Positions 1 through 10,700 of a stretch of 64,000 nt of DNA are shown here, in pieces. The translations under genes were made by a program, and so were the position numbers. This DNA is from Leuctra nigra. Taxonomy: Eukaryota; Arthropoda; Insecta; Plecoptera; Leuctridae. The notes beneath the pieces were generated by a model. That model made no database searches. It worked only from the letters and a program-made list of their open reading frames with translations, and was not told the DNA's origin. Numbering within the stretch: position 1 is the stretch's first letter; each line of letters opens with the position of its first letter. Location: positions 3,562,316 through 3,626,315 of the forward strand of contig OW203768.1 in assembly GCA_934045905.1 (NCBI GenBank), written 5' to 3'.

Positions 1-1966
1 AGAAAAAGGATACTGTAGATCAGGTTTTAAGTAAATATTTAGGGAAACAATTCAATGATAAGCAGATTGCAGATAGATTTTTGCACTGTTTCATCAGTGA
101 GGTAGAATCTTTGAAACATGTTTGCAACATTCATACTTTAAGTTACAATTATGATGTAGTTCAGCTTCAGTCTTTATACATGCCTCCAGTGTGTGCCACC
201 CGCATAAATTATATTATAAATTCATTAAACTCTAACAAACAACCGGGTTTTGACAGGATACGAATAACTGATTTGAAAAATATAGCGGAAAAAGTAAGCC
301 CAGTTATTGCTAAAATTATTAATACTTCAATTTCAGAAGGTGTTGTTATATCTAAATTAAAAATGTCAATAATTCGACCTGTTTACAAAAAAGGTGACCA
401 CCTCGAGTTCAATAATTACCGACCAATTGCTTTGCTCCCTACTATTGAGAAAATTATGGAGCGGTGTGTTGCAAAAATATTAACTGATTATTTATCAAAG
501 TTTAAAATCATCAATTCACATCAGTTTGGTTTTCAAAAAGGTAGAAGCACCACTGATCTGCTTACTCTTTTCGCTGATTACATAAATTCTAAATTAAATG
601 AGAATATGCACGTTCTGGCTCTTTTTATAGACTTTTCAAAGGCATTTGATACGTTAAACCATACAAAATTGTTAACATCTCTTGAAAATGCTGGTATTCG
701 GGGTCCCCTCTTATGTTGGTTTCACAATTATTTAACGGATAGGCAAATTATAGTTAAAGTTGGTGAAACTGTGAGTATAGCTGGGGTATGTAATTCTGGT
801 GTACCTCAAGGGTCAATATTGGGTCCAATTCTTTATCTCTTATATGTGAATAACATGCCTAGTTATATTCAAAATTGTAAAATTTATATGTACGCAGATG
901 ACACTGTTCTAGTATCTGCTCATAAAAATTTAGAACAGGCTCAGATAATTCTTCAGTCTGATTTCAATACATTGTTGATGTGGACTCATGATAATGATTT
1001 GTTAGTAAATAGTACAAAAACTAAGTTAATTCACATTTGTTCACCTTCAATTGCAAGTAGGTTAGACCCTGTAACATTATTGTGTCATAGTTTTAATTGT
1101 TTACATACATTAGATTTTGCTTTGTGTACTTGTACTGATCTGATTGAGGAGGTTGATACTTGTTTATATTTAGGTATAACAATTGATAAATACTTTTCCT
1201 GGAGACCTCATATAAATAGCTTAGCTTCCAAATTACGTTCTTGCTCGTTTCAATTGTTTCATGTAAAATCTTTTTTACCTGTTAGAATTTTAAAATTAAT
1301 ATATTCTGCTTTAGTGGAATCTGTAATTTCTTACGGTTTACTTGCTTGGGGCAGCACATCCAATGTTCACCTTCAAGTCATTCGATCTATACAGGATAGA
1401 ATGATCAAGAATTTGACCCCTGATGCCGTTAAGCTCAAATGTAACAATAACACTCTCTTAATGTACGATCATCTTAACTTCCTTCCAATATCTGATTTGT
1501 ATAAATATAAATTCATAATCAAATATTTTTATTCGAACGAACTTAAAATTATCTACAATCATTCCAGGGCCACTAGATCAATGGTGAATCCAGTTTCTTT
1601 AATACTCCCCCGATTTACTAATAAGTATGGAAAGCGATGTTTAAATTACTCTGTCCCTTTTATTTTCAATCAGTTGCCTCAAGAAATTAAGTCTTTAGAT
1701 AATTATAGTAGTATTAAGAAAGAAGTGAAATCTTGGTTGTATGAATACTCTGATGATGTATAAAATATTATTTTTTTCTTCTTTGTTAATCAGTTTATTA
1801 TGTATTTTTCTCTCTTTTCTTGTATATTGTTTAAACATTTTTGTATCCACTAATTTTCTTTAAATTAATCCACAGAAAAGCCGTTTTGGCTTTGTGGAAA
1901 ACGGAATGTATGTATTTTTGTGTGTTTACAATAATAAATAAATAAATAAATAAATAAAAAAAAAAA
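1..1966 (+). mobile_element. 3' part of a LINE, with 3' UTR stem-loop and (TAAA)n tail
   Basis: After the RT stop comes a 200 bp AT-rich 3' UTR. A stem-loop at 1870-1896 pairs CCAC..AAAGCC with GGCTTTGTGG around GTTTT. The element ends in a (AATA/TAAA)n plus A-run tail at about 1930-1966. A 3' stem-loop followed by a short microsatellite is the usual RT recognition tail of several LINE clades. The left end and target duplication are outside the window. Confidence 0.85.
3..1763 (+). CDS. LINE (non-LTR retrotransposon) reverse transcriptase, 5' truncated by the window edge
   Basis: The frame is open from the first bases of the window to the TAA at 1761-1763, so the true start lies upstream, and any endonuclease domain would also be outside. 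Visible RT motifs in order are PGFDRIR, RPVYKKGD, NNYRPIALLP, HQFGFQKGRSTTDLL, motif A FIDFSKAFDTLNH (catalytic Asp), GVPQGSILGP, and motif C YADDT encoded at 891-905 with both catalytic Asp present. A thumb/C-terminal part follows (YLGITIDKYFSWRPH, SYGLLAWG). These motifs are typical of the Jockey/CR1/L2/I group; I cannot place the clade. No stop or frameshift breaks the visible 587 codons, so the copy is young or possibly still active. It makes the enzyme that copies LINE RNA into DNA at a nicked target. Confidence 0.9.
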   Translation, partial: KKDTVDQVLSKYLGKQFNDKQIADRFLHCFISEVESLKHVCNIHTLSYNYDVVQLQSLYMPPVCATRINYIINSLNSNKQPGFDRIRITDLKNIAEKVSPVIAKIINTSISEGVVISKLKMSIIRPVYKKGDHLEFNNYRPIALLPTIEKIMERCVAKILTDYLSKFKIINSHQFGFQKGRSTTDLLTLFADYINSKLNENMHVLALFIDFSKAFDTLNHTKLLTSLENAGIRGPLLCWFHNYLTDRQIIVKVGETVSIAGVCNSGVPQGSILGPILYLLYVNNMPSYIQNCKIYMYADDTVLVSAHKNLEQAQIILQSDFNTLLMWTHDNDLLVNSTKTKLIHICSPSIASRLDPVTLLCHSFNCLHTLDFALCTCTDLIEEVDTCLYLGITIDKYFSWRPHINSLASKLRSCSFQLFHVKSFLPVRILKLIYSALVESVISYGLLAWGSTSNVHLQVIRSIQDRMIKNLTPDAVKLKCNNNTLLMYDHLNFLPISDLYKYKFIIKYFYSNELKIIYNHSRATRSMVNPVSLILPRFTNKYGKRCLNYSVPFIFNQLPQEIKSLDNYSSIKKEVKSWLYEYSDDV

Positions 1967-2768
1967 TTATACAGGTTTTGTTCAGATGCAATTTACGAGG
2001 TTATAATTATTAATCATACTAATTCCTGTTTAGTCTGTGGTTTGAGAATGAGCAATTTTGTTTAAAGTAATTTTAATAATTAACGCTTGGCCATCATAAA
2101 TAATAATCATCCCTAAAAAATTGTTAACGTTCAAGGCAAGAGCCAATCATAAACAAGTCCCAGAAGACTCAGTTGTATTTATGTAAGATCAACATAGTTT
2201 GGTAAATCTAAATCATAAAAACACAAATAACTTTTAATACTTTAAATGGGAAGTATTAGTCGTGTATGCAAAATACAATAGTTCATATCGATATGTGAAT
2301 GAATTCTAGAATGCTTTTCGACCAATCAGAACGTTTGTTCAAAACCACATTGATGTTTATTTATGCAAGATTTTAGTTCGATCAGAGGAACGGTCCGATG
2401 TATAAGTAATCTACAATTGGATCCAAAAATCACATACTTATTCTTTTCCTTCACGTTGTCGCATTAAATTTTAGGAAGAAGAATCTATGGTCCAATTTCA
2501 CGAGCTAAGTCTATAAACTGTAAACGGGAAGTGTCAATAATTAAGCTGTATTTGCTTAAATTAATAACTAGAGCTGCATAATAATCGATAGAAACACATT
2601 TTTTTATTTTATTGTCCGTCATTTTCAATGGCAAATACCATTGAGATTGTACTCTGACTCTGACGTAGACAGCAATGTCATCAGCAATCTGAGCCATCAT
2701 GATTTTACTGCGTGTTTATGATATTGAAAGTATTGTTGCTCGAAGTACTATAACAGTCAGTACTTCAT
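1967..2768. other. AT-rich non-coding, nothing recognised
   Basis: No open frame with coding character, RNA gene or repeat boundary is visible between the LINE tail and the next repeat. Confidence 0.5.
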
Positions 2769-3060
2769 CAATTGAGCAATGTAGATCGCCTCCCCCTACG
2801 ACGTCATCAACAGATCAGATGTTTCATAATCAAAATGACCGACAAAATGTACACATGACATTAATACAATGTTGATATATCTGAGAGAATATAATAGTTT
2901 TATACAAATTGCCAATAAAAATCGAAATGCATTCTGTCTACTTGAATATAATGTATAGCATATCATCAAACACGATTTATAAGAGTTTATCATTAAAAAT
3001 AGAACGATTGTACTGTTTTAAGTGATATTTAACACGTGTGAGCTATTTCTTATGATATTT
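2769..3060 (-). repeat. Partial copy of the CAATTGACCAATG-ended repeat
   Basis: It reads in inverted orientation relative to 24537-25097. Shared blocks are the end CAATTG.(C)CAATGTAGATC, a CCTCCCCC..ACGTCAT block, and the block around AGCTCACACGTGTTTAA. The other terminus is not found here, so this copy is truncated or decayed. Confidence 0.55.
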
Positions 3061-4483
3061 CTGAATTTAATTTGTCAGAATCACATTTTGTTTTTCATAA
3101 GTCAACTCCGCTCCCTCTTACAGAAAGTGCAGTTCCAACTTTTGCCTTCAAAAGTTCCGAATTACTGAACTAATGGAGACAATATCAAACTACTTTACCG
3201 ACCATTTAACTTCGCTTGTTTAAAAAGTAGTACCTTTATGCGCCGTCCGAAGCAGCACATGACTGTTAAATAAACATCAGTCTAGTAGTCGGAAGGCCGT
3301 GACTTATTTCAACAGAAATGCTCTCATCACATGCAAGAAGAGATCGTATGAAAAAGCTGGTCATCAAATGTTTTTTTGCATTAAAGCTTAACGAGAACCG
3401 TCTAAATATAAAATGAAGTAAAAATACCTAAAACATAATGATGTAAAGCAGCAAGACGGTGTCCCAAGAGGTGTTTCAAAAGTTGATTGAGGATTCTGCA
3501 GAAGATATGATAGTTGAATCATTTTTAGCGCTCTTCTTGGATCTAGACGTCCTCGAATTACCTTAGGAACGGCGCTGTAAGATAACCTAGATATTTCCAG
3601 CAGCTAATTCTATTTCAGGAGGATAATATTATGTATAGCTGTAAGGAAGCCCTGGAGAGATAGAATGTTGTAAACTATCTCTTATAATAATACTTAAACA
3701 TTATCGCTACTTGGATATTTAAGTTCTTTGTGCACATTTTGCAGAGTTATGTTTCTACTTGAATTCAGAAATGTTACACGAAATATCTTATTTTGTAGAT
3801 GGAACGTAACAACTCATTGTTAAAAGCGAGAGAAATAAAGTATCTTTTGAACTATTTTGGCACTTATACCTAATTTTTGTTTATTTATTTGCACACCTTT
3901 TATTGTTGAACACTTTTATTACTGTTAAAACGAAATTTGATTAAAATGCAAATTGAGAAAATAAAATAGCAATGCTATCATTTGAGACATATGGGTTCGA
4001 TTCCTGCCAAGGTAGGTAGATCCACTAAACTTAGAAGATGTTGTATAGATATGTTAAACGTGCAATACTAGCATAAAGTTTTAAAACATTTTATGAATGC
4101 AATTCTTTCTTGCATTTATTGTAATTTACCTGTAATAAAATTATCATGGCTAGTGTAGAGTGACAATAGTCCCCTCTTTAGCCGAGTACAGAGAACGAGA
4201 ATCAAGAATAGAATGAGCAGAAAAACAAAGCACAGACAGAGTTCAAAATAGTTCGAGACGACAATGTTTATAAATTATATGAATGAAAACAAGAACACCA
4301 GATTTAGTCGATTTTCTTTTGACACATGGATTATATGATAAGGAAGTCAAATGCCGAGATGATCCCACATTAAAAGTCTTCGAAACCGCACTGTCAAAAA
4401 CCTATTTCTTTAAAGAATATGTGATTAAGAAGATTGAGTATAGTAATTCTCTACATCCGATAAAAAAATAGTTATTTAAGCTC
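3061..4483. other. Non-coding, nothing recognised
   Basis: No supportable gene or repeat was found. The short open frames here have no domain and no codon pattern. Confidence 0.4.
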
Positions 4484-5335
4484 CTGTTTAGTTATCCAAG
4501 ACGAATTATGAAGGAAATTCACTGCGTACTGGAGCTCATCAATATTTTCAGTCCTTAGAAGTTGATTTTGTAGTGATATATTAATAATAAAAAAAGCATC
4601 TCGTGTATAAATACGCAGGTGAAAACTCTCAACCCCCAGTGATTTTATGTAAATTATAACATTCATAATAGTGGATATAGTTAATATCTCAACATTTCGT
4701 TGGAAAGATGAAGAAAGAGTACATGTTTTGATGACAACATTGTGTCAGGTTTGTGATGAATGTGCCCTTTTATTAGAGTCAAGTTTGCTGTTCTTGGTTG
4801 CTCGTCGGATTTCTTCAACTTCAGTTCTTGATTTGAGAATATTTAGGTGCAAGGAAGTAAAATCATCTTCAAAGTTATTTTTCTGCATAGATTAGTTCCA
4901 ACATAAGTGTCTTAAGAGGGCTGAGTAGTGAGCGTGGCCTTGAGGAGATTTTTACTCGATTTTTATCAATATCTTTTACATATGTAATTGTTAACAAAAT
5001 AGGGCTTTGTACGAGTATTCAGAACAGTTCAATGAAAATAATTTCATTTGGAATAAGTTATTAGTTTTATTTTGTCCAACAGATGTTTAGTGCCCGAAAA
5101 TTAGTAAAATTATGGCACTAAACATCTGTTGGACAAAATAAAACTAATACCTTATTCCAAACAATGGAATTATTTTCATTGCACTGTTTTGAATACTCGT
5201 ACAAAGCCTTATTTTCTTAGCAATTACATTGGTAAAAGATATTGATACAACTCGATTAAAAAACTCTTCAAGGTCAAATTCAAGAAGTCGTTGCTAAATT
5301 AACCCTTTCCAAGTGAAAATGTTAGCATTTTGTTT
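4484..5335 (+). repeat. Left copy of a large inverted repeat around exon 1
   Basis: The reverse complement of 7780-9205 aligns along this stretch. Shared landmarks include GACGAATTATGAAGGA, AATATCTCAACATTTCGTTGG, GGTGCAAGGAAGTAAAA and, at the inner end, CCCTTTCCAAGTGAAAATG. It is interrupted by the hairpin element at 4938-5273. Identity is imperfect, so the copies are not recent. The two copies enclose 2.4 kb that holds the promoter and exon 1. Confidence 0.75.
4938..5273. mobile_element. Foldback MITE with about 157 bp arms
   Basis: Left arm 4938-5094 (CCTTGAGGAG...) and right arm 5114-5273 (...CTCTTCAAGG) are inverted copies separated by only about 19 bases. The inner ends read AACAGATGTTTAGTGCC and its complement. 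It has no coding capacity. It is inserted in the left copy of the exon-1-flanking repeat and absent from the right copy. Confidence 0.85.
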
Positions 5336-5339
5336 CCAC

Positions 5340-5640
5340 TCCGCCTGAGCCTTAAGATTATGCAATGTCCAGCTCGCTATTATTTCACACGGTGTTGTTT
5401 CATATCTGCTGGACTGTCCGGGAACGTTCCCAAGTGCACGTTCCCAACCTTGCACTGCCGTTACAATGGACCATTGCATCCACATCCGCCGCCAAGTGAG
5501 AATATCAGCGAGTTTTTACACGGGAATCCATGTCGATGTGGGCTGATAACCTTAGCGTGTCATCCCAACAAGGCCCTGTTACACTTGGCTCGTCGTGTGA
5601 GTGACAATACGAAGCATTTGGAGGGCCCAGCGTAAGTCAT
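5340..5640. other. GC-richer island, possible upstream exon or regulatory segment
   Basis: This 300 bp stretch is clearly richer in G+C than its surroundings and is not covered by a recognised repeat. It stays open on the + strand for about 100 codons but without an ATG at the start and without a recognisable domain. A good donor, C|GTAAGT, lies at 5632. It could be an unannotated leader exon or a decayed exon; I cannot decide. Confidence 0.2.
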
Positions 5641-5756
5641 GTTCTTAGGTTTGAGAATATCAAATCGTTTCGTTTACATTTACATTGGAATTGATAACTT
5701 AACGCGATTTGAAAATCTGACTTCGGAATTGGTCAGATTAAAAAGAACGCTTTGAC

Positions 5757-5815
5757 CTTAGAGGAATAAGTGGTGCCCAGCACCACTTATTCCTCTAAGC
5801 TTTGACCCTTTGAGT
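5757..5815. repeat. Short perfect hairpin
   Basis: CTTAGAGGAATAAGTGGTG is followed almost at once by its complement around GCCCA. It is flanked by GACC and GACC-like bases and may be the core of a decayed foldback element. Confidence 0.6.
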
Positions 5816-5995
5816 CCGCGAATATAATGACCTTATATTCATAATATGGTCTCGAAAATGGTAAATTAGAAAGATTTTTATAAATTTGTGCTTGGAAATT
5901 TAAAATTACAAATATTAGTTGAATGTCAATTAGTGTATTTTTGCTAATAATTCTGAAATTAAAGCTTGTTATGTGTGATCCATATCAGTCTAACA

Positions 5996-7461
5996 CAGGG
6001 GTTGGAAACCTGCGGCTATTTGTTGGTTCTTGAATGGCTCTTTATAACTTAAATAACAATCTGGAATCGAAAAATTTGAAAATTTGAAGAAATAAAACGC
6101 CCTGCGGGGCACAATTGGAAGATTATTTGTTTCAGTTTGTTCATTTTAGAGTCCCAGAATCATTTAAATTGTTGAAATCCTAAAATAAACGCCGTGAGGG
6201 GCAACAATTGGAATATGTTATTCAATTTGTTTATTTAAGAATCCCAGAATCTCCTTTAAATTGTTGAAATTTTAAAAAAACGCCCTGCGGGGCAACAACT
6301 GAGGGCTTCGTCAAAATATCAAAATAATCTAGAATTTCAATTTATTATTTTCGAAGGTTTATTGAGCGAGCGTAGCGAGCGTCACCACGGTACTCTTATG
6401 GCACTTTCTCTGTGTGTGTTTTTTTTTTTTTTTTTGTGGTCACAGCCCAGGTCAAACCGCTCAAGCAATCGATCTGAAATTTTGTACACATACTAACGTA
6501 ACCTATGCGGTCCCTGGGATTGTTTTTGAATGGCCTCCCGTGATTGGTTCAAATTTAAAAAAAATTATCTTTCGATTGGGTGCTTCGATCAATTTGAAAT
6601 TTAGCAAAAACATTGCAACCAACATTGTACCCAATCATAAAAAGTTTCAGCCAAATTCTCCTATTGGCTCAAATTTAAAACCATTTTTCATGTGATTTTT
6701 GACATTTAAACTAGAACAGATTGACCGATCAACTTGAAACTCGCGTGGTCATTGGTACCAACATTTTAGATATTTTTGCCAATTTTCAGTCTAATCTGTC
6801 GTTATTTTCAAAAGTTTTGTCATTTTAAGGTCATTTTATTCCATAATCTTGAAAAATGTATACTAAATTGTCATCCCTGCCTTCTTTAAGCTTCTGCTCC
6901 AAGGCAAGGCCTGTAGAGCAGCCAAGCTATCCACAATGTACAGTAAAATGAAAGCATTTTTGAGCAAGCGCATAAAATCGGATGCAGTACGAAGGCCAAA
7001 TCCTCTAATTGGTTTAAGGTTAAATAATGTCTTCTGATTGGTCGACAATAAAAATGTTCACATTAAGTTCAAATTTTGCATGCTGATCAAGACCAACTTA
7101 ATATTAAATTTTACATATTGTAAGCCCAATCAGTCAAGTATTAATCGTAATTTTACGAGTTTAGTATGGGATGTCACAAGAGATTTCTGGAGAAGGTATG
7201 TAGGTAAGACTTCACGACACAATGGATCTGATATTTATCCAGAGTATTATGGAGATTGAAAAATTGCAGAGAAAATCGTCTTGTGCCGTGTCGTGCATCG
7301 TTACTATGGGGATGTTGCATGTTCTGTGCTCGCTCATCAACGCGTTACACTGAGCGTTTTCCTAGTTATACTTGATTGCCTCTACTGCGGCTGTCATTAT
7401 TATCCACTTAATTAATTTTTGGTAAATCGTCTCCTCCCCCCAAAAAGGTTGGCGACCCCTT
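5996..7461. mobile_element. hAT-type MITE, split by a nested Helitron
   Basis: The left end CAGGGGTTGGAAACCTGCGG and right end AAGGTTGGCGACCCCTT match the CAGGGGTCGGCAACC termini typical of hAT elements. Internal units of about 110 bp repeat the block AAACGCCCTGCGGGGCAAC. The right part (about 7372-7461) continues the left part (5996-6361) when compared with the unbroken copy at 18546-18911. The flanking 8-mers GTCTAACA and GCCTACCA match at 6 of 8 positions, a worn target duplication. Confidence 0.8.
6362..7365 (+). mobile_element. Non-autonomous Helitron, family H1
   Basis: It starts TTGAGCGAGCGTAGCGAGCG and ends with the hairpin CGCTCA...TGAGCG (7331-7356), then TTTTCCTAG. It sits between A6361 and T7366 inside a hAT MITE whose empty-site version is present at 18546-18911, so both ends are fixed without a target duplication. 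A^T insertion, a 3' hairpin and a CTAG terminus are Helitron hallmarks; the 5' TT instead of TC is unusual. It encodes no protein. Confidence 0.75.
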
Positions 7462-7579
7462 GCCTACCAAGTACTGACCGCGCCTCGAGTAACCCTGCCT
7501 CGCTCCCTGCAACAGGTAGCCTGACAACAGCCTGCATTGCCTCATCTCCTGCCTCGCACACGTGAGTTCCATCGGATGA

Positions 7580-7613
7580 TATAAATTCACATCGACACGC
7601 CACATCACTGTCA
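7580..7613 (+). promoter_or_regulatory. Core promoter of the secreted-protein gene (TATA + initiator)
   Basis: TATAAAT at 7580-7586 is followed 27 bases later by TCACT (A at 7607) and then TCAAT (A at 7613), close to the arthropod initiator TCAKT. The spacing fits TFIID binding and a start near 7607-7613. That gives a leader of only 31-37 bases before the ATG at 7644, typical of strongly expressed secreted-protein genes. The right end of a hAT element lies 119 bp upstream. Confidence 0.5.
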
Positions 7614-7616
7614 ATC

Positions 7617-7637
7617 ATGTTCCAGACTCGACCATAA
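7617..7637 (+). promoter_or_regulatory. Upstream ORF of six codons in the leader
   Basis: ATG at 7617 opens a short frame (MFQTRP) that stops at TAA 7635-7637, seven bases before the main ATG. Both ATGs have A at -3. If transcription starts near 7607, this uORF would be only about 10 bases from the cap and may be skipped; if used, it could damp translation. Confidence 0.45.
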
Positions 7638-7643
7638 GTCATC

Positions 7644-7716
7644 ATGAGAGTCACTTTACTAGTCTGTGCGGCTCTCCTGGTCCACGTCACGGCACGACAT
7701 TTGGAACCCAAACAAG
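7644..7716 (+). CDS. Exon 1: signal peptide
   Basis: It encodes MRVTLLVCAALLVHVTARHL then EPKQ and the first base of a split Asp codon. A basic residue, a hydrophobic core and a VTA-R cleavage site are all present. The donor CAAG|GTAAGA at 7717 is near consensus. The exon lies in the centre of a large inverted repeat. Confidence 0.8.
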
Positions 7717-10700
7717 GTAAGAGCTGCGATAAACTATTTAATAGGGTTTAGAAGTAGTGACAACAAAATGCTAACATTTTCACTTGGAAAGGGTCAGTTT
7801 AGCAAAGACTTTTCCCGCTACTATCGAAACTGACGGATTGTGTAAAATTTTCCCAAAATATCTCAAATGATTATTTACACTACTGTTATGCAACTTTGGA
7901 AGGTAGTTTCACATATTTCGTGAAAAAATACGAAAAAAGCATTTTTTTTGTTTCAAGAAATATTATATAATATATATAATGAGAAATATTTAAAGAAAAA
8001 AAATAGATTTTCACATATTTCGTGAAAAAATACGAAAAGAAAAACTTTTTTGTTTCAAGTATTTCTTAAAATTTCTCAATAGTGATATGAAGGGATGTGT
8101 GTTGTGAAAAATATCCGACCGAACCGGGGCTCGAACCCGGGACCTCTCACTTGCCGGGCGAGAGCTCTACCAACTGAGCTACCCGATCGGACGGACGGAC
8201 ATTTGACACAACGCACTGATGAGGGTTAGAGATCTCCTAGGAGAATGGAATGAAGGTAATGATTAGACATTACAAGCTATCAGACCATCGGTAACGATGC
8301 TGTCACCATGTCTCTTTGCACTTGCGTGCGCAACCCTCTTTTACTCGACTGAACGAGTTGCTTTACCGATGGTCTGATAGCTTGTAATGTCCAATCATTA
8401 CCTTCATTCCATTCTCCTAGGAGATCTCTAACCCTCATCAGTGCGTTGTGTCAAATGTCCGTCCGTCCGATCGGGTAGCTCAGTTGGTAGAGCTCTCGCC
8501 CGGCAAGTGAGAGGTCCCGGGTTCGAGCCCCGGTTTGGTCGGATATTTTTCACAACACACATTCCTTCATATCATCCTGACTCCATGGAAGTTTTCCACA
8601 GAAACCTACATTCTCATTTCTCAATAGTATTACGAGAAAATGGGTATCAAAACTACCTCCCAAAGTTGCATAACAGTGGAGTTAATAATGAGCCTTGAAA
8701 ATACTTAGGTATTTTGGGACAATTTGACACAATCCGTCAGTTTCCATAGCGGTCCCCAGAACTCTTCAGACACTTTTGTTGGAACTAATCTACGCAGAAA
8801 AGAACTGCGAAAATAACTTTGAAAATGAATTTTTACTTCCTTGCACCTAAATATTCTCACATCAAGACCTGCAGTTGAAGGAAATCCGACGAGCAGCCAA
8901 GAACAGCAAACATTACTCTCATAAAAGGGCACATGCATCACAATCCTCAAACCTGACACAATTTTGCACACAAAACATGCGCTCTTTCTTCACCTTTCCA
9001 ACGAAATGTTGAGATATTAATTATGTCCACTATTATGAAGGTTTTGACAGTTTTCACATGAGTATACTTATACCTACACGAGTTTTTTTTTTTATAAATA
9101 AATCACTACAATATCAATTTCTATTGACTGAAAATATTGATAAGCTCCAGTAAACAGTGAATGTCCTTCATAATTCGTCATAGATAACTCAACATGAACG
9201 ATGTAAGGAGTGTTCTCATAGGTAACTCTGTGTTTTGATCGGATGCTATACTCGAAGGTAAAGATTGGGGATAATATTTTCTAAATATCATTATAACTTT
9301 AGAATCATTTAAATTATGAAAAATTTGAAAAATAATTAAAACAATTTTTTAGTCTACTTTATTAATTAAAAAGTATAAGAAATATGACACGAACGTATAA
9401 ACACAATATTTGTGCCCAAACTCGACTGAAAGCTGAAAAAGTGAGGACATTTCAGCTTTCAGGCGAATTTTGGCACAAATACTGTGTTTATAAGTTCGTG
9501 TCATATTGATAAAATTGACTGAAAATTAGATATTATGTTACTTATTTTTCAAAAATGTGTGAAACCTTTGTCTGAGAATAGTTTAATCAATTTCTCTGAT
9601 GTGTCTGAACTTCCCAGGTCACACCATTCAACCGTTCGATCTGAAACTTTGCACACACACTAATGTCATATGAGCAGCCTTGTGCATAGTTTTTGAACGA
9701 GATTCTGTGATTGTTTAAAATTGAAAAATGTCTCACACACGCTTTAAATTTCAGACGCCGTGAGCGCCACTGTCCGTGTTCTGGAGAGATTCCGACGCGG
9801 TTATTCCAAATCATCTCGTTCTGGAATGTCACCCTCTGGAATGTCACCCTCTGGAATGTCACCCTCTGGAATGTCACCCTCTGGGATGTCACCCTCTGGG
9901 ATGTCACCTTCTGGGATGTCACCCTCTGGAATGTCACCCTCTGGGATGTCACCCTCTGGAATGTCACCCTCTGGAATGTCACCCTCTGGGATGTCACCCT
10001 CTGGAATGTCACCCTCTGGGATGTCACCCTCTGGAATGTCACCTTCTGGAATGTCACCCTCAGGGATGTCACCCTCTGGAGTGTCACCCTCTGGAATGTC
10101 ACCCTCCGGAATGTCACCCTCTGGAATGTCACCATCTGGAATGTCACCCTCTGGAATGTCACCCTCTGGAATGTCTCCTCCTGGAGCTCCCCCTGGAATG
10201 TCACCCCCATCTAGTTTCTCACGCTATCGTCGCAGCTTCCCCCAACCTCCTTCTGGAGTACCGTCTGGAATGGCTCCCCCTGTACCGTCTGGAATGGCTC
10301 CCCCTGGAGTACCGTCTGGAATGGCTCCCTCTGTGCCGTCTGGAATGTCGCCCACTGGAGTGGCGTCTGCGATGTCGCCGTCCAGTATTCCAGGCATGCC
10401 ACAACGCGGGGGCGGAGAGCGCTTCCGCAGAGATGGAACGTCGTCGGATGATTACGATGAGGCCAACTCAGACGACGGTAAGATTAAGAGATCTCATGGT
10501 TCTCCAGCATTGCTGGATCTATTGAAACATCTTCACATCATGTTGTTTCTTTGGTTGTATTCAAATTTCACTAACTTAAAAAGATATTTAACAAAATTTT
10601 AAAAAATTTCGCACTTTTAAAGATATGAATTTTGTCTGATATAATATTTCAACGACACATTTCCCTCAATTTCCGAGATAGTTTGTTCACGATTATATCT

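Larger units (their letters stand above)
7815..8752. mobile_element. Long foldback element (about 940 bp) in intron 1
   Basis: Outer arms pair CTGACGGATTGTGT near 7830 with ACACAATCCGTCAG near 8740. The inner arms are nearly perfect from about 8085-8294 against 8362-8575, with a loop of about 67 bases. The AACTTTGG..AGGTAG block pairs with CTACCTCCCAAAGTT. Each inner arm carries a tRNA-like unit. Transcribed as part of the pre-mRNA, it would form a very long hairpin. Confidence 0.85.
7780..9205 (-). repeat. Right copy of the inverted repeat around exon 1
   Basis: The inverted counterpart of 4484-5335, lying in intron 1. The inner end TTTTCACTTGGAAAGGG and the distal blocks at 8770-9200 (CCAACGAAATGTTGAGATATT, CTTCATAATTCGTC) match in reverse. 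A long hairpin (7815-8752) occupies the middle. Confidence 0.75.

Noticed and set aside
8117..8540. Functional tRNA-Ala(GGC), or bacterial DNA
   Set aside because: C at position 33, G-U-rich acceptor stems, placement in a foldback element and partial relatives elsewhere in the window argue for a tRNA-derived repeat in insect DNA.
9587..10525. Several long overlapping frames on both strands over the GMSPS array
   Set aside because: A 15-bp unit without stops keeps several frames open. Only the frame linked to the signal-peptide exon and exon 3 by matching splice phases is supported.
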